Source: Bacillota bacterium (lineage in GTDB: Bacteria > Bacillota_E > RBS10-35 > JAJYVN01). From it: a DNA stretch of 14,810 nucleotides. Below the pieces are notes generated by a model, which had not been told where the DNA came from, ran no database searches, and saw only the letters and a program-made list of their open reading frames with translations. The translations under genes and the position numbers were made by a program. The stretch covers positions 1 through 14,810 of the forward strand of contig JAJZWQ010000074.1 in assembly GCA_021846605.1 (NCBI GenBank). The letters are read 5' to 3'. Below, in pieces: positions 8,579 to 14,810 of this stretch. Positions within the stretch are counted from its first letter, which is position 1. The number at the start of each line of letters is the position of its first letter.

Positions 8579-9325
8579 TCAGGCCCGCTGCCGCCGGGGG
8601 CGGTAGACCATCCCCACGCCAGCGGCCAGCGCCATCAACCCGGCCAGGGGAAGAACCGGGCCCTCGCCCGTCTTGGGCACGGATGTGCTGGAGGCCGTGC
8701 TCGCCGGCGTGCTGGAGGTGGTGGTGGACGCGGACGTGGTCGAGGCGGAGGCTGCCGCCGCCACCGGTTGGTATTCCAGGACCAGTTCGTTCTGTTCCTT
8801 CTGGCCGTTGATCAGGGCGTAGTCTCCGGAGACCATCTCGTTGGAACCCCACCACCCAATGGCGCTACCGGTCCCAGTGCCGGAACCGATCGGGGCCGGG
8901 CCCGTGGGATCGGCCAGTTCCAGCGTGTAGGTACCGGCCGGCGCCGGCGACGTCAGGACCAGGCTGAGATTGGCCCCGTCGGCCACATCGGTGAACACGT
9001 GCTGGGTGACGACGGTGCCCGTCAGCCCCGCGCCGTCGCGCAGGATCAGGGTCGCCCCCGACTGTTTCGTCGTCCAGGTGGGCGTGTAGCCGCCCACCTG
9101 GACGAAGGGCTGGGTGGTGGTGAAGACCTCGGCGACGGTTTGGCCGGACTGCAGGGGTCCGAACGGGTTGTGGTTGGCACCGATGGCGGGGAGGGTCAGG
9201 GTGCTCTGATCGATGGAGACCTTCGCCAGCGGTGTGGCCGCCGACGCCATCCCGCCGACACACAGACCAACTGACAGTGCGCCCGCCCCGACCGCCAGGG
9301 GCCACCAGCGCCACCCACCATCCAT
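8579..9325 (-). CDS. Secreted, sortase-anchored surface protein (LPXTG-like, VPKTG)
   Basis: A 248-residue protein. A signal peptide spans residues 1-29 (hydrophobic run LAVGAGALSVGLCVGGMASA, likely cut near ASA/A). Residues about 33-188 look like one beta-sandwich domain, with VFTTTQPFVQVGGYTPTWTT, SGATLILRDG, GTVVTQHVFTDV, PAGTYTLELADPTG and GWWGSNEMVSGDYALINGQ; similar modules occur beside glycan-active enzymes, so sugar binding is possible but unproven. A Ser/Thr/Ala-rich stalk (190-215) leads to VPKTGEG (216-222), a hydrophobic helix and the basic tail RPRRQRA, which form a class-A/E-like sorting signal with V in place of L. ATG 9325 has GGGGAGG about 8 bases upstream. No sortase gene is in the window. 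It is transcribed away from the Gfo/Idh gene. Confidence 0.82.
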   Translation of the reverse strand: MDGGWRWWPLAVGAGALSVGLCVGGMASAATPLAKVSIDQSTLTLPAIGANHNPFGPLQSGQTVAEVFTTTQPFVQVGGYTPTWTTKQSGATLILRDGAGLTGTVVTQHVFTDVADGANLSLVLTSPAPAGTYTLELADPTGPAPIGSGTGTGSAIGWWGSNEMVSGDYALINGQKEQNELVLEYQPVAAAASASTTSASTTTSSTPASTASSTSVPKTGEGPVLPLAGLMALAAGVGMVYRPRRQRA

Positions 9326-9553
9326 GCGGCTCGCCTCCCCAGTTGCCTCCCAGCGCTGACGCCCGCAGTGCGGACCAGGCCGTGCAGCGTCTTTTCTGTG
9401 TTTGTCCTGGTACTCCTTTGGGATGATGCGCGGAATCCTCCCGGGTCGTCTCTCCGGGTGACTCCCGAACCGCATCCACAGGAGCCGGAGGCTTTCCGGC
9501 ATCTGCCGCTGTGTCGGTCCCCGGTGGACCAGCGAATCCGCGCGCCAGACGGC

Positions 9554-10708
9554 ATGAATCGCGCCGCGGAACACGAAGCAGGGAGGACGCGGGCGCGGTG
9601 TGCGCCCAGTCGGGGGGGACGGCTGTTGGCGCTGAACGTGGGTGTGGTCGGGCTGGCGGGGATCGGGAAACGGCACCTGGCATGCTATCGGGAGAGCGCG
9701 CTGGGGGACGCGGTGGCGGTCTGCGATATCGTCCGCGAGAAGGCGGACGCGACGGCGGCGGAGTTCGGTGCGCGGGCGTACTACAGTGTGGCGGACATGC
9801 TCGCGGCCGAGCCCGACCTGGACATCGTCGATGTGACGACCGGCGGCAAGGAGAACGGTAGCTGGCACTTCGCGCCCGTGATGGAGGCACTGGCCCACGG
9901 CCGGAACGTGCTCGTGGAAAAGCCGCTGTCCAGCGACATCGGCCAGGCCCGTGCCATGGTCGCCGAGGCCGAGGCGCGCGGCGTGTACCTGGGGTGCAAC
10001 CTCAACCACTACTTCACGCCGCCGGCCGAGAAGGCCCGGGCCATGATCGACGCGGGGGAACTGGGTGAGTTGCGGTATTGCCTGATGAAGATGGGCTTTT
10101 CGGGCGGGGAAGAACTGTATGGCGGCGCGCCGCAGGATCCGCGCGTCAAGGGCTTTCCCTATTTCCACGCCAAGGCCTTCCTGACGCACCCCTTCAGCGT
10201 GATGCGCTACCTGTGCGGGGACATCACGCACATCCAGGCCTTTTTTGGGCGTCCCGCGTTCCGTCAGCACGCGGGTGAGGTGCTCCTCTCCCAGACGAGC
10301 ATCCATGCCCGGTTTGCCAACGACTGCACGGGCTACCTGCTGAGCACCCGGGGGGACACGCCCGTGGGGCTGGGCGGTTGGTGGAGCATTGAGGTCGGGG
10401 GCACGCACGGCACGCTGTGCATCGAGAACTGCATCGAAAAGGTGACGTTCTGGCCGGTTCACCGCGTGGGGCTGGGACAGCAACCGGAAGCCACGGTGAC
10501 GGAATCGGGGATCCGCGATTTCGACCAGACCTTCCCGCGCCGCATCACCGCTTTTCTGGAGGATGTCGGACAGCGGGTGCCGCACGACCGCCTGCGCGGC
10601 AGCGGGCGCGACGCGCTGGCGGCACTGGAGTACACGTTTGCGGCGATGGAGTCGCACGAACGCGGGGGCGCCCTGGTACGTCCGCACCCGTTGCCTCCGC
10701 AGGAGTGA
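9554..10708 (+). CDS. Gfo/Idh/MocA-family NAD(P)-dependent oxidoreductase
   Basis: A 384-residue protein from ATG 9554. The Rossmann motif VVGLAGIGKRH (31-41 in this numbering), CDIVREKAD and the family signature VEKPLSSD (EKP at 122-124) identify it as a dehydrogenase acting on a sugar, inositol or a related cyclic polyol. The C-terminal domain contains FPYFHAKAFLTHPFSVMRYLCGD, where the histidine probably belongs to the active site. The substrate cannot be assigned. The first roughly 25 residues are unlike the family, which usually starts 3-8 residues before the first strand, so TTG 9626 (giving MALNVGVVGLAGIGKRH) may be the true start; neither start has a strong Shine-Dalgarno. It stands alone after a divergent spacer, upstream of tatA. 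Confidence 0.88.
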   Translation: MNRAAEHEAGRTRARCAPSRGGRLLALNVGVVGLAGIGKRHLACYRESALGDAVAVCDIVREKADATAAEFGARAYYSVADMLAAEPDLDIVDVTTGGKENGSWHFAPVMEALAHGRNVLVEKPLSSDIGQARAMVAEAEARGVYLGCNLNHYFTPPAEKARAMIDAGELGELRYCLMKMGFSGGEELYGGAPQDPRVKGFPYFHAKAFLTHPFSVMRYLCGDITHIQAFFGRPAFRQHAGEVLLSQTSIHARFANDCTGYLLSTRGDTPVGLGGWWSIEVGGTHGTLCIENCIEKVTFWPVHRVGLGQQPEATVTESGIRDFDQTFPRRITAFLEDVGQRVPHDRLRGSGRDALAALEYTFAAMESHERGGALVRPHPLPPQE

Positions 10709-10806
10709 GCCGCCGGCCCGCGAGGCGGAAAGCCGCGGGCGCTGGCAGAATCTGATGGTGGGCGGGGCCGTCCGCGCGCGGAGCGGGCCGCCCACCGGGC
10801 CCTCGT

Positions 10807-10817
10807 GATGATACACT
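10807..10817 (+). promoter_or_regulatory. Candidate extended -10 promoter before tatA
   Basis: The sequence TGATACACT at 10809-10817 fits TGn plus TACACT (4 of 6 with TATAAT) and lies about 49 bases before the tatA start in GC-rich DNA. No good -35 is seen at the usual distance. Weak evidence. Confidence 0.25.
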
Positions 10818-10865
10818 GAAGTCAGCTGGCGCCGGATGCCGGCACACGGATGCGGGGTGGCGTGG

Positions 10866-11102
10866 ATGATCCAAGATCTGTTGTCCCCGCTGCACTTGAT
10901 GGTGCTGGCGATCGTTGTGCTCTTGGTGTTCGGCCCCAAGCGTCTCCCCGAACTCGGAAGTTCTGCGGCCAAGACGATTCGCGAGTTCCAGCGCCAAATG
11001 CGGGAGTTTCAGGCTGAGCACCTGGACACGATCACGCAGGCGCTGCAGCAACCGCCCGAAGACCCGACGCAGGCCGGCCAGACGGGAAAGGCGGGGCAGT
11101 AG
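10866..11102 (+). CDS. tatA: Twin-arginine translocase subunit TatA/E
   Basis: A 78-residue protein with the standard TatA build: a short N-terminal membrane helix (LHLMVLAIVVLLV, about 9-21), the hinge FGPKRLPELG (22-31) and an amphipathic helix (SSAAKTIREFQRQMREFQAE), then a polar Pro/Gln-rich tail. TatA multimers form the passage for folded proteins with RR signal peptides in the plasma membrane. There is no tatC next to it, so the partner must be elsewhere. Start ATG 10866 is chosen because it puts the membrane helix at the usual distance; an upstream in-frame ATG (10836) adds ten unlikely residues. The Shine-Dalgarno is poor. Confidence 0.88.
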   Translation: MIQDLLSPLHLMVLAIVVLLVFGPKRLPELGSSAAKTIREFQRQMREFQAEHLDTITQALQQPPEDPTQAGQTGKAGQ

Positions 11103-11167
11103 GGCCCCGTGTGTTCTTGTCGGCGCAGACGGGCCGTGCTACGATCGCGCCTGCGGCGCTGAGTATC

Positions 11168-11208
11168 CGCGGAGCGTTGCCGGCGCATGCGTCCGGCAAC
11201 GCTCCGCG
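11168..11208 (+). terminator. Strong 16-bp hairpin between tatA and metE
   Basis: The arms 11168-11183 and 11193-11208 are perfectly complementary over 16 bases (cgcggagcgttgccgg and its complement), with a nine-base loop that is itself nearly palindromic (cgcatgcg). It lies 65 bases after the tatA stop and 144 bases before metE. There is no U-tract, so it may be an atypical terminator, a transcript-end stabiliser or a bidirectional barrier, and not a classical intrinsic terminator. Confidence 0.45.
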
Positions 11209-11352
11209 CGATGACCCGACCGTCGGCGCGCCCCCCGAGCAGTCGCCACAGGTGGGTGGCCGGCCGGGCCCGCAGCCCCCCGTTTGCGCCTTGCCTGCGC
11301 CTCAAATCCACATCGCCCCTGTCCGTCACGCTGATCGTAGGGAGGTTGCGCG

Positions 11353-13659
11353 TTGACCCATTCTACCAACCTCGGATACCCCAGGATCGGTCCCAGGCGG
11401 GAGTTGAAGAAGGCTCTGGAGGCGCACTGGGCAGGTGAACTGGACGCGGGGGCGCTGTCTCGTGCCGCCGGGGAGATCGAGTCGGCCAACCTGCGCGCGC
11501 AGGCGCGGGCGGGGATTGAAACCGTGCCGGCCGCCGACTTCTCGCTCTACGACCAGGTCCTGGATGCCGTCTGCCTGGTTGGCGCCGTGCCCGAGCGCTT
11601 CGGCCGGCCGGCCGGTGCCCCTGTCGACCTGGAGACATACTTCGCCATGGCCCGGGGCGTGCAGACGGCCGGGCGGGACGCCCCGGCGATGGAAATGACG
11701 AAGTGGTTCGACACGAACTACCACTATCTCGTGCCCGAGTTCACCCGCGGCCAGCGGTTCGCGCCCGCCTGGGACCGCCCGCTGCAGGCGCTTGCCGCGG
11801 CACAGGCCGCAGGGGTGGCCAGCCGGGTGGTCCTGGTCGGTCCGGTCAGCTTGCTGCTTTTGGGGAAGGCGAAGTCTGACGGCCTGGAGCCGCTGCGCGA
11901 CCACCTCGACGCCGTCGTCGAGGTCTATGCCGAGGTGCTGCGCCGCCTGGACGCCGCGGGGGCCACCTGGGTGCAGTTTGACGAGCCGTGCTTTGTGCAG
12001 GACCGGGGTGCGGCCCAACTCGCGGCGCTGAGCCGGGCGTATGCGCGCCTGGCGCAGGCCAAGGGCAGCCTGCGCCTGGCGGTCGCCACCTACTTTGGGC
12101 ATGTGGGGCAGGCGCTGGAGACCCTGACCGCGCTCCCGGTGGACGCCCTGGCCCTGGACTTCGTCCACGGCGAGGCCGGGAACCTGGCGGCGCTGGAACG
12201 GCACTCCTGGCCGGCCGATAAGACCCTCATCGCCGGCGTCGTCAATGGCCGCAACGTCTGGATCAGCGACCTGCGGGCGCGCCTGGACTTGCTGCGGGGT
12301 CTGGTGGACCGGACCGGTCCGGACCGGCTGCAGGTGTCGCCGTCCTGTTCTCTGCTGCACGTGCCCCTCGACGCGCGGCCGGAGCGCGAGATCGATCCGG
12401 ATGTCCGTCCGTGGCTGGCGTTTGCCCGCCAGAAGCTTGACGAGGTGGTCACCCTGGTCCGTGCGCTCAACGAGGGTGAGGGGGCGGTGGCCGCGGAACT
12501 GGCGTCCAACGCCGAGTCCCTGGCGCGCCGTGCCCGGTCCGACCGCCTGCACCAGCCCGATGTGGCCGCCCGACTGGCCGCCCTCACCGCGCCCGACTTC
12601 CAACGCCCCACCGGGGTGGCGGAGCGCCGGGCGGCGCAGGCGCAGCGTCTGGGGCTGCCCGAGTTCCCGACGACGACCATCGGATCGTATCCCCAGACTC
12701 CCGAGGTGCGCCGGCTCCGCGGGCGCTGGCGGCGGGGGGAACTCTCGGACGCCGCTTACGAGGCGGAACTGGAGGCCGAGATCCGGCGGACAATCGGTGT
12801 CCAGGAGGAGCTGGGACTCGATGTGCTCGTGCACGGTGAATTCGAGCGCAACGACATGGTCGAATACTTCGGCGAACAGTTGGAGGGCTTCCTGTTCACC
12901 CACAACGGCTGGGTGCAGTCGTACGGGAGCCGCTGCGTGAAGCCGCCGATCCTGTTCGGCACGGTGCGGCGCCGCCAACCGATGACCGTACGCTGGTCGC
13001 GCTTTGCGCAGTCGTGCACCCGACGCCCGGTGAAGGGCATGCTCACCGGCCCGGTCACCATCCTGCAGTGGTCGTTCGTCCGGGACGACCAGCCCAGGTC
13101 CGAGACCTGCCGCGAGGTGGCGCTGGCCATCCGCGACGAGGTGGCCGACCTGGAGGCGGCGGGCATCGGCGTGATCCAGGTGGACGAGCCCGCCCTGCGC
13201 GAGGGGCTCCCGCTGCGCGTCTCGGAGTGGGCGGCCTACCTGGACTGGGCCACGGCGGCCTTCCGTCTCTCCACGGCGGTCGCGGCCGAGGCTACGCAGA
13301 TCCACACGCACATGTGTTACGGGGAGTTCGGGGACATCATCGACGCCATCTCGGCGCTGGACGCCGACGTGATCTCCATCGAGAACGCGCGTTCCGGCGC
13401 CGAACTCCTGAAGGTGTTCCGGGACCACGGCTACGACAAGGGCATCGGTCCGGGCGTCTATGACATCCACTCCCCGCGCGTCCCGTCCGTCGAGGAGATG
13501 GCGAGCCTGCTGCGGGCGGCGCTGGCGGTGCTCTCGGAACGCCAACTGTGGGTGAACCCCGACTGCGGCCTGAAGACGCGGGCCTGGCCGGAGACGCTGG
13601 CCTCCTTGCGCAACATGGTGGCGGCCGCCGCGGAAGTGCGGGCCGAAGCGGGCGTGTAG
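11353..13659 (+). CDS. metE: Cobalamin-independent methionine synthase
   Basis: A 768-residue cytosolic enzyme that methylates homocysteine with 5-methyltetrahydropteroyl-tri-L-glutamate, the last step of methionine synthesis. The N-terminal half begins TNLGYPRIGPRRELKKALEA and the C-terminal half has TTIGSYPQTPEVR, VHGEFERNDMVEYF, MLTGPVTILQWSF and QVDEPALREGLPL. The zinc ligands are all present: H653 and C655 (IHTHMCYGEF), E677 (SIENARSG) and C738 (VNPDCGLKTR), with the same spacing (2, 22, 83) as in the E. coli enzyme. The start is TTG 11353, with AGGGAGG seven bases upstream; no ATG or GTG fits the family N-terminus. I see no cobalamin, SAM-type or T-box regulatory RNA in the 250-base upstream region. 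Confidence 0.97.
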   Translation: MTHSTNLGYPRIGPRRELKKALEAHWAGELDAGALSRAAGEIESANLRAQARAGIETVPAADFSLYDQVLDAVCLVGAVPERFGRPAGAPVDLETYFAMARGVQTAGRDAPAMEMTKWFDTNYHYLVPEFTRGQRFAPAWDRPLQALAAAQAAGVASRVVLVGPVSLLLLGKAKSDGLEPLRDHLDAVVEVYAEVLRRLDAAGATWVQFDEPCFVQDRGAAQLAALSRAYARLAQAKGSLRLAVATYFGHVGQALETLTALPVDALALDFVHGEAGNLAALERHSWPADKTLIAGVVNGRNVWISDLRARLDLLRGLVDRTGPDRLQVSPSCSLLHVPLDARPEREIDPDVRPWLAFARQKLDEVVTLVRALNEGEGAVAAELASNAESLARRARSDRLHQPDVAARLAALTAPDFQRPTGVAERRAAQAQRLGLPEFPTTTIGSYPQTPEVRRLRGRWRRGELSDAAYEAELEAEIRRTIGVQEELGLDVLVHGEFERNDMVEYFGEQLEGFLFTHNGWVQSYGSRCVKPPILFGTVRRRQPMTVRWSRFAQSCTRRPVKGMLTGPVTILQWSFVRDDQPRSETCREVALAIRDEVADLEAAGIGVIQVDEPALREGLPLRVSEWAAYLDWATAAFRLSTAVAAEATQIHTHMCYGEFGDIIDAISALDADVISIENARSGAELLKVFRDHGYDKGIGPGVYDIHSPRVPSVEEMASLLRAALAVLSERQLWVNPDCGLKTRAWPETLASLRNMVAAAAEVRAEAGV

Positions 13660-13664
13660 GGTGC

Positions 13665-13726
13665 CGGCGCAGCAGCGGGCGGGGGGTGCGCAGGCGGCCC
13701 CCGCTCGCACCGCTGGTGCTGCGCCG
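13665..13726 (+). terminator. Long hairpin just after metE
   Basis: Six bases after the metE stop, cggcgcagca (13665-13674) pairs perfectly with tgctgcgccg (13717-13726). A nested GC-rich stem (gcggggg with cccccgc) lies inside. There is no U-tract, but the position fits a transcription end or 3' protective structure for metE. Confidence 0.45.
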
Positions 13727-13837
13727 TCCACCACCCTCCAGTCGGCGGCGAAGTGGGCTGCGGCTGGATTGCGGGTACGCAACGCTGCTACGGCTGCTGA
13801 ACATCAGGGTGGTACGAGCGCCAATCGGCCTCAACGA

Positions 13838-14083
13838 CCGTCGGCTGAAACCGACGGCTTGTCCGGCTGGATCGCTGGACGTTCGGCCGGTTGACGGCGA
13901 CCCGCCGGGGTCGCGTGTAGCCATCCCGGCAAGGAGAGGAGCGATCCGGAGCCATGTGCCCGAAGCGGTTTTCCGGCAAGCCGGTGCCTTTGGGCGGCGT
14001 CTCCTCTCCGGGTGTGCTGCGAGCATTTTACCGGGCGGCAGACTCTCCGCCCGAACCCGCTACGCTCAGTTGTCAAGGTGCAC
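13838..14083 (-). ncRNA. Possible orphan omega-RNA-like structured transcript of the miniature element
   Basis: From a start near 14083, set by the extended -10 at 14090-14098, a minus-strand transcript would pass through a 7-bp hairpin (14053-14032, cgggcgg/ccgcccg), a large stem with outer arms ggagaggag (about 13935-13943) and ctcctctcc (about 14002-14010) enclosing gcccgaag/ctttgggc, a perfect 7-bp hairpin with a four-base loop (13914-13897), and the terminal hairpin (13857-13838). This series of stems ending at the IS right end is how omega-RNAs are organised. The sequence just outside, ggccgattggcgctcgtacc (13830-13811, minus), would be the guide. This is a structural inference from pairing by eye only. 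Confidence 0.35.
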
Positions 14084-14089
14084 TTCTAG

Positions 14090-14098
14090 ATTATACCA
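14090..14098 (-). promoter_or_regulatory. Extended -10 promoter (TGGTATAAT) of the miniature element
   Basis: The minus strand reads TGGTATAAT, a perfect -10 hexamer with the TGn extension, in an AT-rich patch that is unique in the window. No -35 is seen at 16-18 bases. On the plus strand the same patch reads TTGTCA (14070-14075), 16 bases, TATACC (14092-14097), so a weaker promoter could also fire toward the right. The minus-strand one would drive the omega-RNA-like region now that the tnpB body is gone. Confidence 0.4.
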
Positions 14099-14196
14099 CA
14101 AGGGGGGGGCGGCGCTTCCGCTATCGCCTGAAGGCGACAGTCCCCGCGCCGCGTGATTTATGGTCCGGGCGCTGCGTCGATGCCCAGGCCCCGGCC

Positions 14197-14511
14197 CTAC
14201 TCTCGGCGGCGAGGCTTGGCGGGGTCTGCTGCCGGCACCTCGGTACCCAGTTGTGCGGGAAGTCCCGCACGGAGGGCCTCTTCCACGGCTGATGACCGCT
14301 CGCCGTCCACCCACACCCGAACCTCCACGGTCATCTCGCGTCGTACTCGGCGCACATCCCGCGCACGGTACCCAGGATGGCCCTCCGGGGTCTCCTGCGT
14401 CGCGATGCCCATCTCCTGGAGGAGGCCGTTGGCCTCCCATGTACTGACCGTCTCAGGACGCACGCCAAGAAGGTCTGCAGCCTGACGCCTACTCAGCCAC
14501 TCCTCAGCCAC
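14197..14511 (-). CDS. Small MerR/BldC-like helix-turn-helix DNA-binding protein
   Basis: A 104-residue protein starting at GTG 14511, with GGAGG eight bases upstream; a TTG at 14592 would add 27 residues without a clear site. Residues 4-60 hold a MerR/excisionase-type winged helix: WLSRRQAADLLGVRPETVST (the helix-turn-helix), WEANGLL, a wing, TPEGHPGYRARDVRRVRREM. The wing motif resembles the TPGGHRRY of BldC and of the DNA-binding half of IS607-type serine recombinases, but no recombinase domain follows. The rest (TVEVRVWVDGERSSAVEEAL ...) is a short strand-helix unit and a disordered tail ending PAKPRRRE. It could be a regulator or a mobile-element accessory protein; its end is 45 bases from the IS605-like left end. 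Confidence 0.7.
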   Translation of the reverse strand: MAEEWLSRRQAADLLGVRPETVSTWEANGLLQEMGIATQETPEGHPGYRARDVRRVRREMTVEVRVWVDGERSSAVEEALRAGLPAQLGTEVPAADPAKPRRRE

Positions 14512-14659
14512 GTGCCCCACCTCCGAATAGCGGCCACCGAAACCGCGGTGCCGACCGGGGAACCGTTCCCAGTGGGCTACACGGACTCCCAACTGTTCCG
14601 CAACCCTGGAAGAGTTGGCGGGAGGCCCGCCGTCTCCTCCCCAGCCCCGCTATTGTCGT

Positions 14660-14810
14660 GAGGTGCGTCCAGGTAAGGTGACTCGATCCGGCCGGTGAGA
14701 GCCCGGCGGCGGCAGAGTCGGCGCCGCCAAGTCGCCCCTCCGGCGAAGGTCGGTGACGACCCCGTCGAAGCGAGGGGTAGGGGTCCGGAACCGCACTCGG
14801 CAAGCAAGGA
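14660..14810 (+). promoter_or_regulatory. Structured RNA leader, T-box-like Stem I (partial, cut by window end)
   Basis: The region folds well by eye: gtgcg (14663-14667) can close with cgcac (14792-14796); gccgg (14691-14695) pairs with ccggc (14740-14744); ggcggc pairs with gccgcc around the middle; and ggtcg-gtga-cgacc (about 14748-14761) or acccc/ggggt can form near the end. The order 'gagag', a GC stem, 'aagtcgcccctccgg' and then 'gaagcgaggggtagggg' is like the AGAGA box, the distal 'GAACTCACC' strand and the 'GAA..GAGTAGG' linker of T-box Stem I. The specifier codon cannot be read safely, and the antiterminator would lie beyond the edge. If right, an aminoacyl-tRNA synthetase or amino-acid gene follows to the right. 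It might be another structured leader. Confidence 0.4.

Larger units (their letters stand above)
13831..14152 (-). mobile_element. Miniature IS200/IS605-like element without transposase (PATE/MITE type)
   Basis: Read on the minus strand, the left end is an imperfect palindrome typical of IS605: outer stem 14109-14115 with 14146-14152 (gcggcgc/gcgccgc), an internal loop, then inner stem 14124-14128 with 14133-14137 around TGAA. The right end is a hairpin at 13857-13838 (ccgtcgg/ccgacgg) ending in gtcgttga, the form seen at tnpB 3' ends; the frame there reads KPSVSADGR and stops at 13831. Between the ends are about 320 bases with no tnpA and no intact tnpB, so it is a deletion derivative that could only be moved in trans. 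Its ends differ from those of the tnpB element at the left edge, so that copy is not its obvious parent. Exact ends and target site are inferred. Confidence 0.5.

Noticed and set aside
9326..10972. Upstream extension of the surface-protein frame on the minus strand.
   Set aside because: It runs antisense to the Gfo/Idh gene; the signal peptide begins at 9325 behind a good Shine-Dalgarno.
11326..13782. Very long minus-strand open frame covering metE.
   Set aside because: Complete antisense shadow of metE, whose zinc ligands and motifs are all intact.
13806..13815. agggtggtac, like the start of a T-box antiterminator.
   Set aside because: It is followed by gagcgcc and not by ccgcg, has no Stem I upstream and no amino-acid gene downstream; likely chance.
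14659..14810. Lysine riboswitch (the leader begins gaggtgcg).
   Set aside because: The lysine-specific core (ggctgaaagg, gccgaagc, actgtc) is not found in order; the T-box-like reading fits better.

Overview
The window is very GC-rich DNA with strong G/C bias at third codon positions and frequent GTG or TTG starts. It is most likely chromosomal DNA from a thermophile-like, high-GC, single-membrane (monoderm) bacterium such as a deep-branching Bacillota or a related lineage. The main clue is a secreted protein ending in a sortase-type anchor (VPKTG, membrane segment, basic tail). A possible T-box-like RNA leader at the right edge agrees with this. The lineage is an inference; there is no rRNA or marker gene to settle it.

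Layout, left to right. Positions 1-127 are the right end of an IS200/IS605-type element: the last 26 codons of tnpB overlapping its omega-RNA and terminal hairpin. A 54-aa two-helix membrane ORF starts right after it (132-296, +) and is antisense to the 3' tail of a DHH/NrnA-type phosphoesterase gene (87-1265, -). After a gene-free divergent spacer come a Replic_Relax-like DNA-binding protein (1625-2953, +) and a GT39-like polytopic glycosyltransferase (3005-4303, +). These meet an orphan cytoplasmic histidine kinase (4278-5192, -) tail to tail.

A three-gene operon follows: UDP-sulfoquinovose synthase sqdB (5477-6625), sulfoquinovosyltransferase sqdX (6656-7828) and a GtrA-family membrane protein (7825-8307). 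The first two carry out the two dedicated steps of sulfolipid (SQDG) synthesis: UDP-glucose plus sulfite gives UDP-sulfoquinovose, which is then transferred to diacylglycerol. The GtrA protein is translationally coupled to sqdX and may move a lipid-linked sugar or the lipid itself. Next come a sortase-anchored surface protein (8579-9325, -), a Gfo/Idh/MocA oxidoreductase (9554-10708, +), tatA (10866-11102, +) and metE (11353-13659, +).

The right end is accessory DNA. A roughly 320-bp element (about 13831-14152) has IS605-like imperfect hairpins at both ends, no transposase or intact tnpB, a strong extended -10 promoter and a run of stable hairpins; it may be a miniature IS605 derivative that still makes an omega-RNA-like transcript. 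Beyond it lie a small MerR/BldC-like helix-turn-helix protein (14197-14511, -) and a structured RNA leader (about 14660-14810, +) that resembles the 5' half of a T-box and is cut by the window edge.
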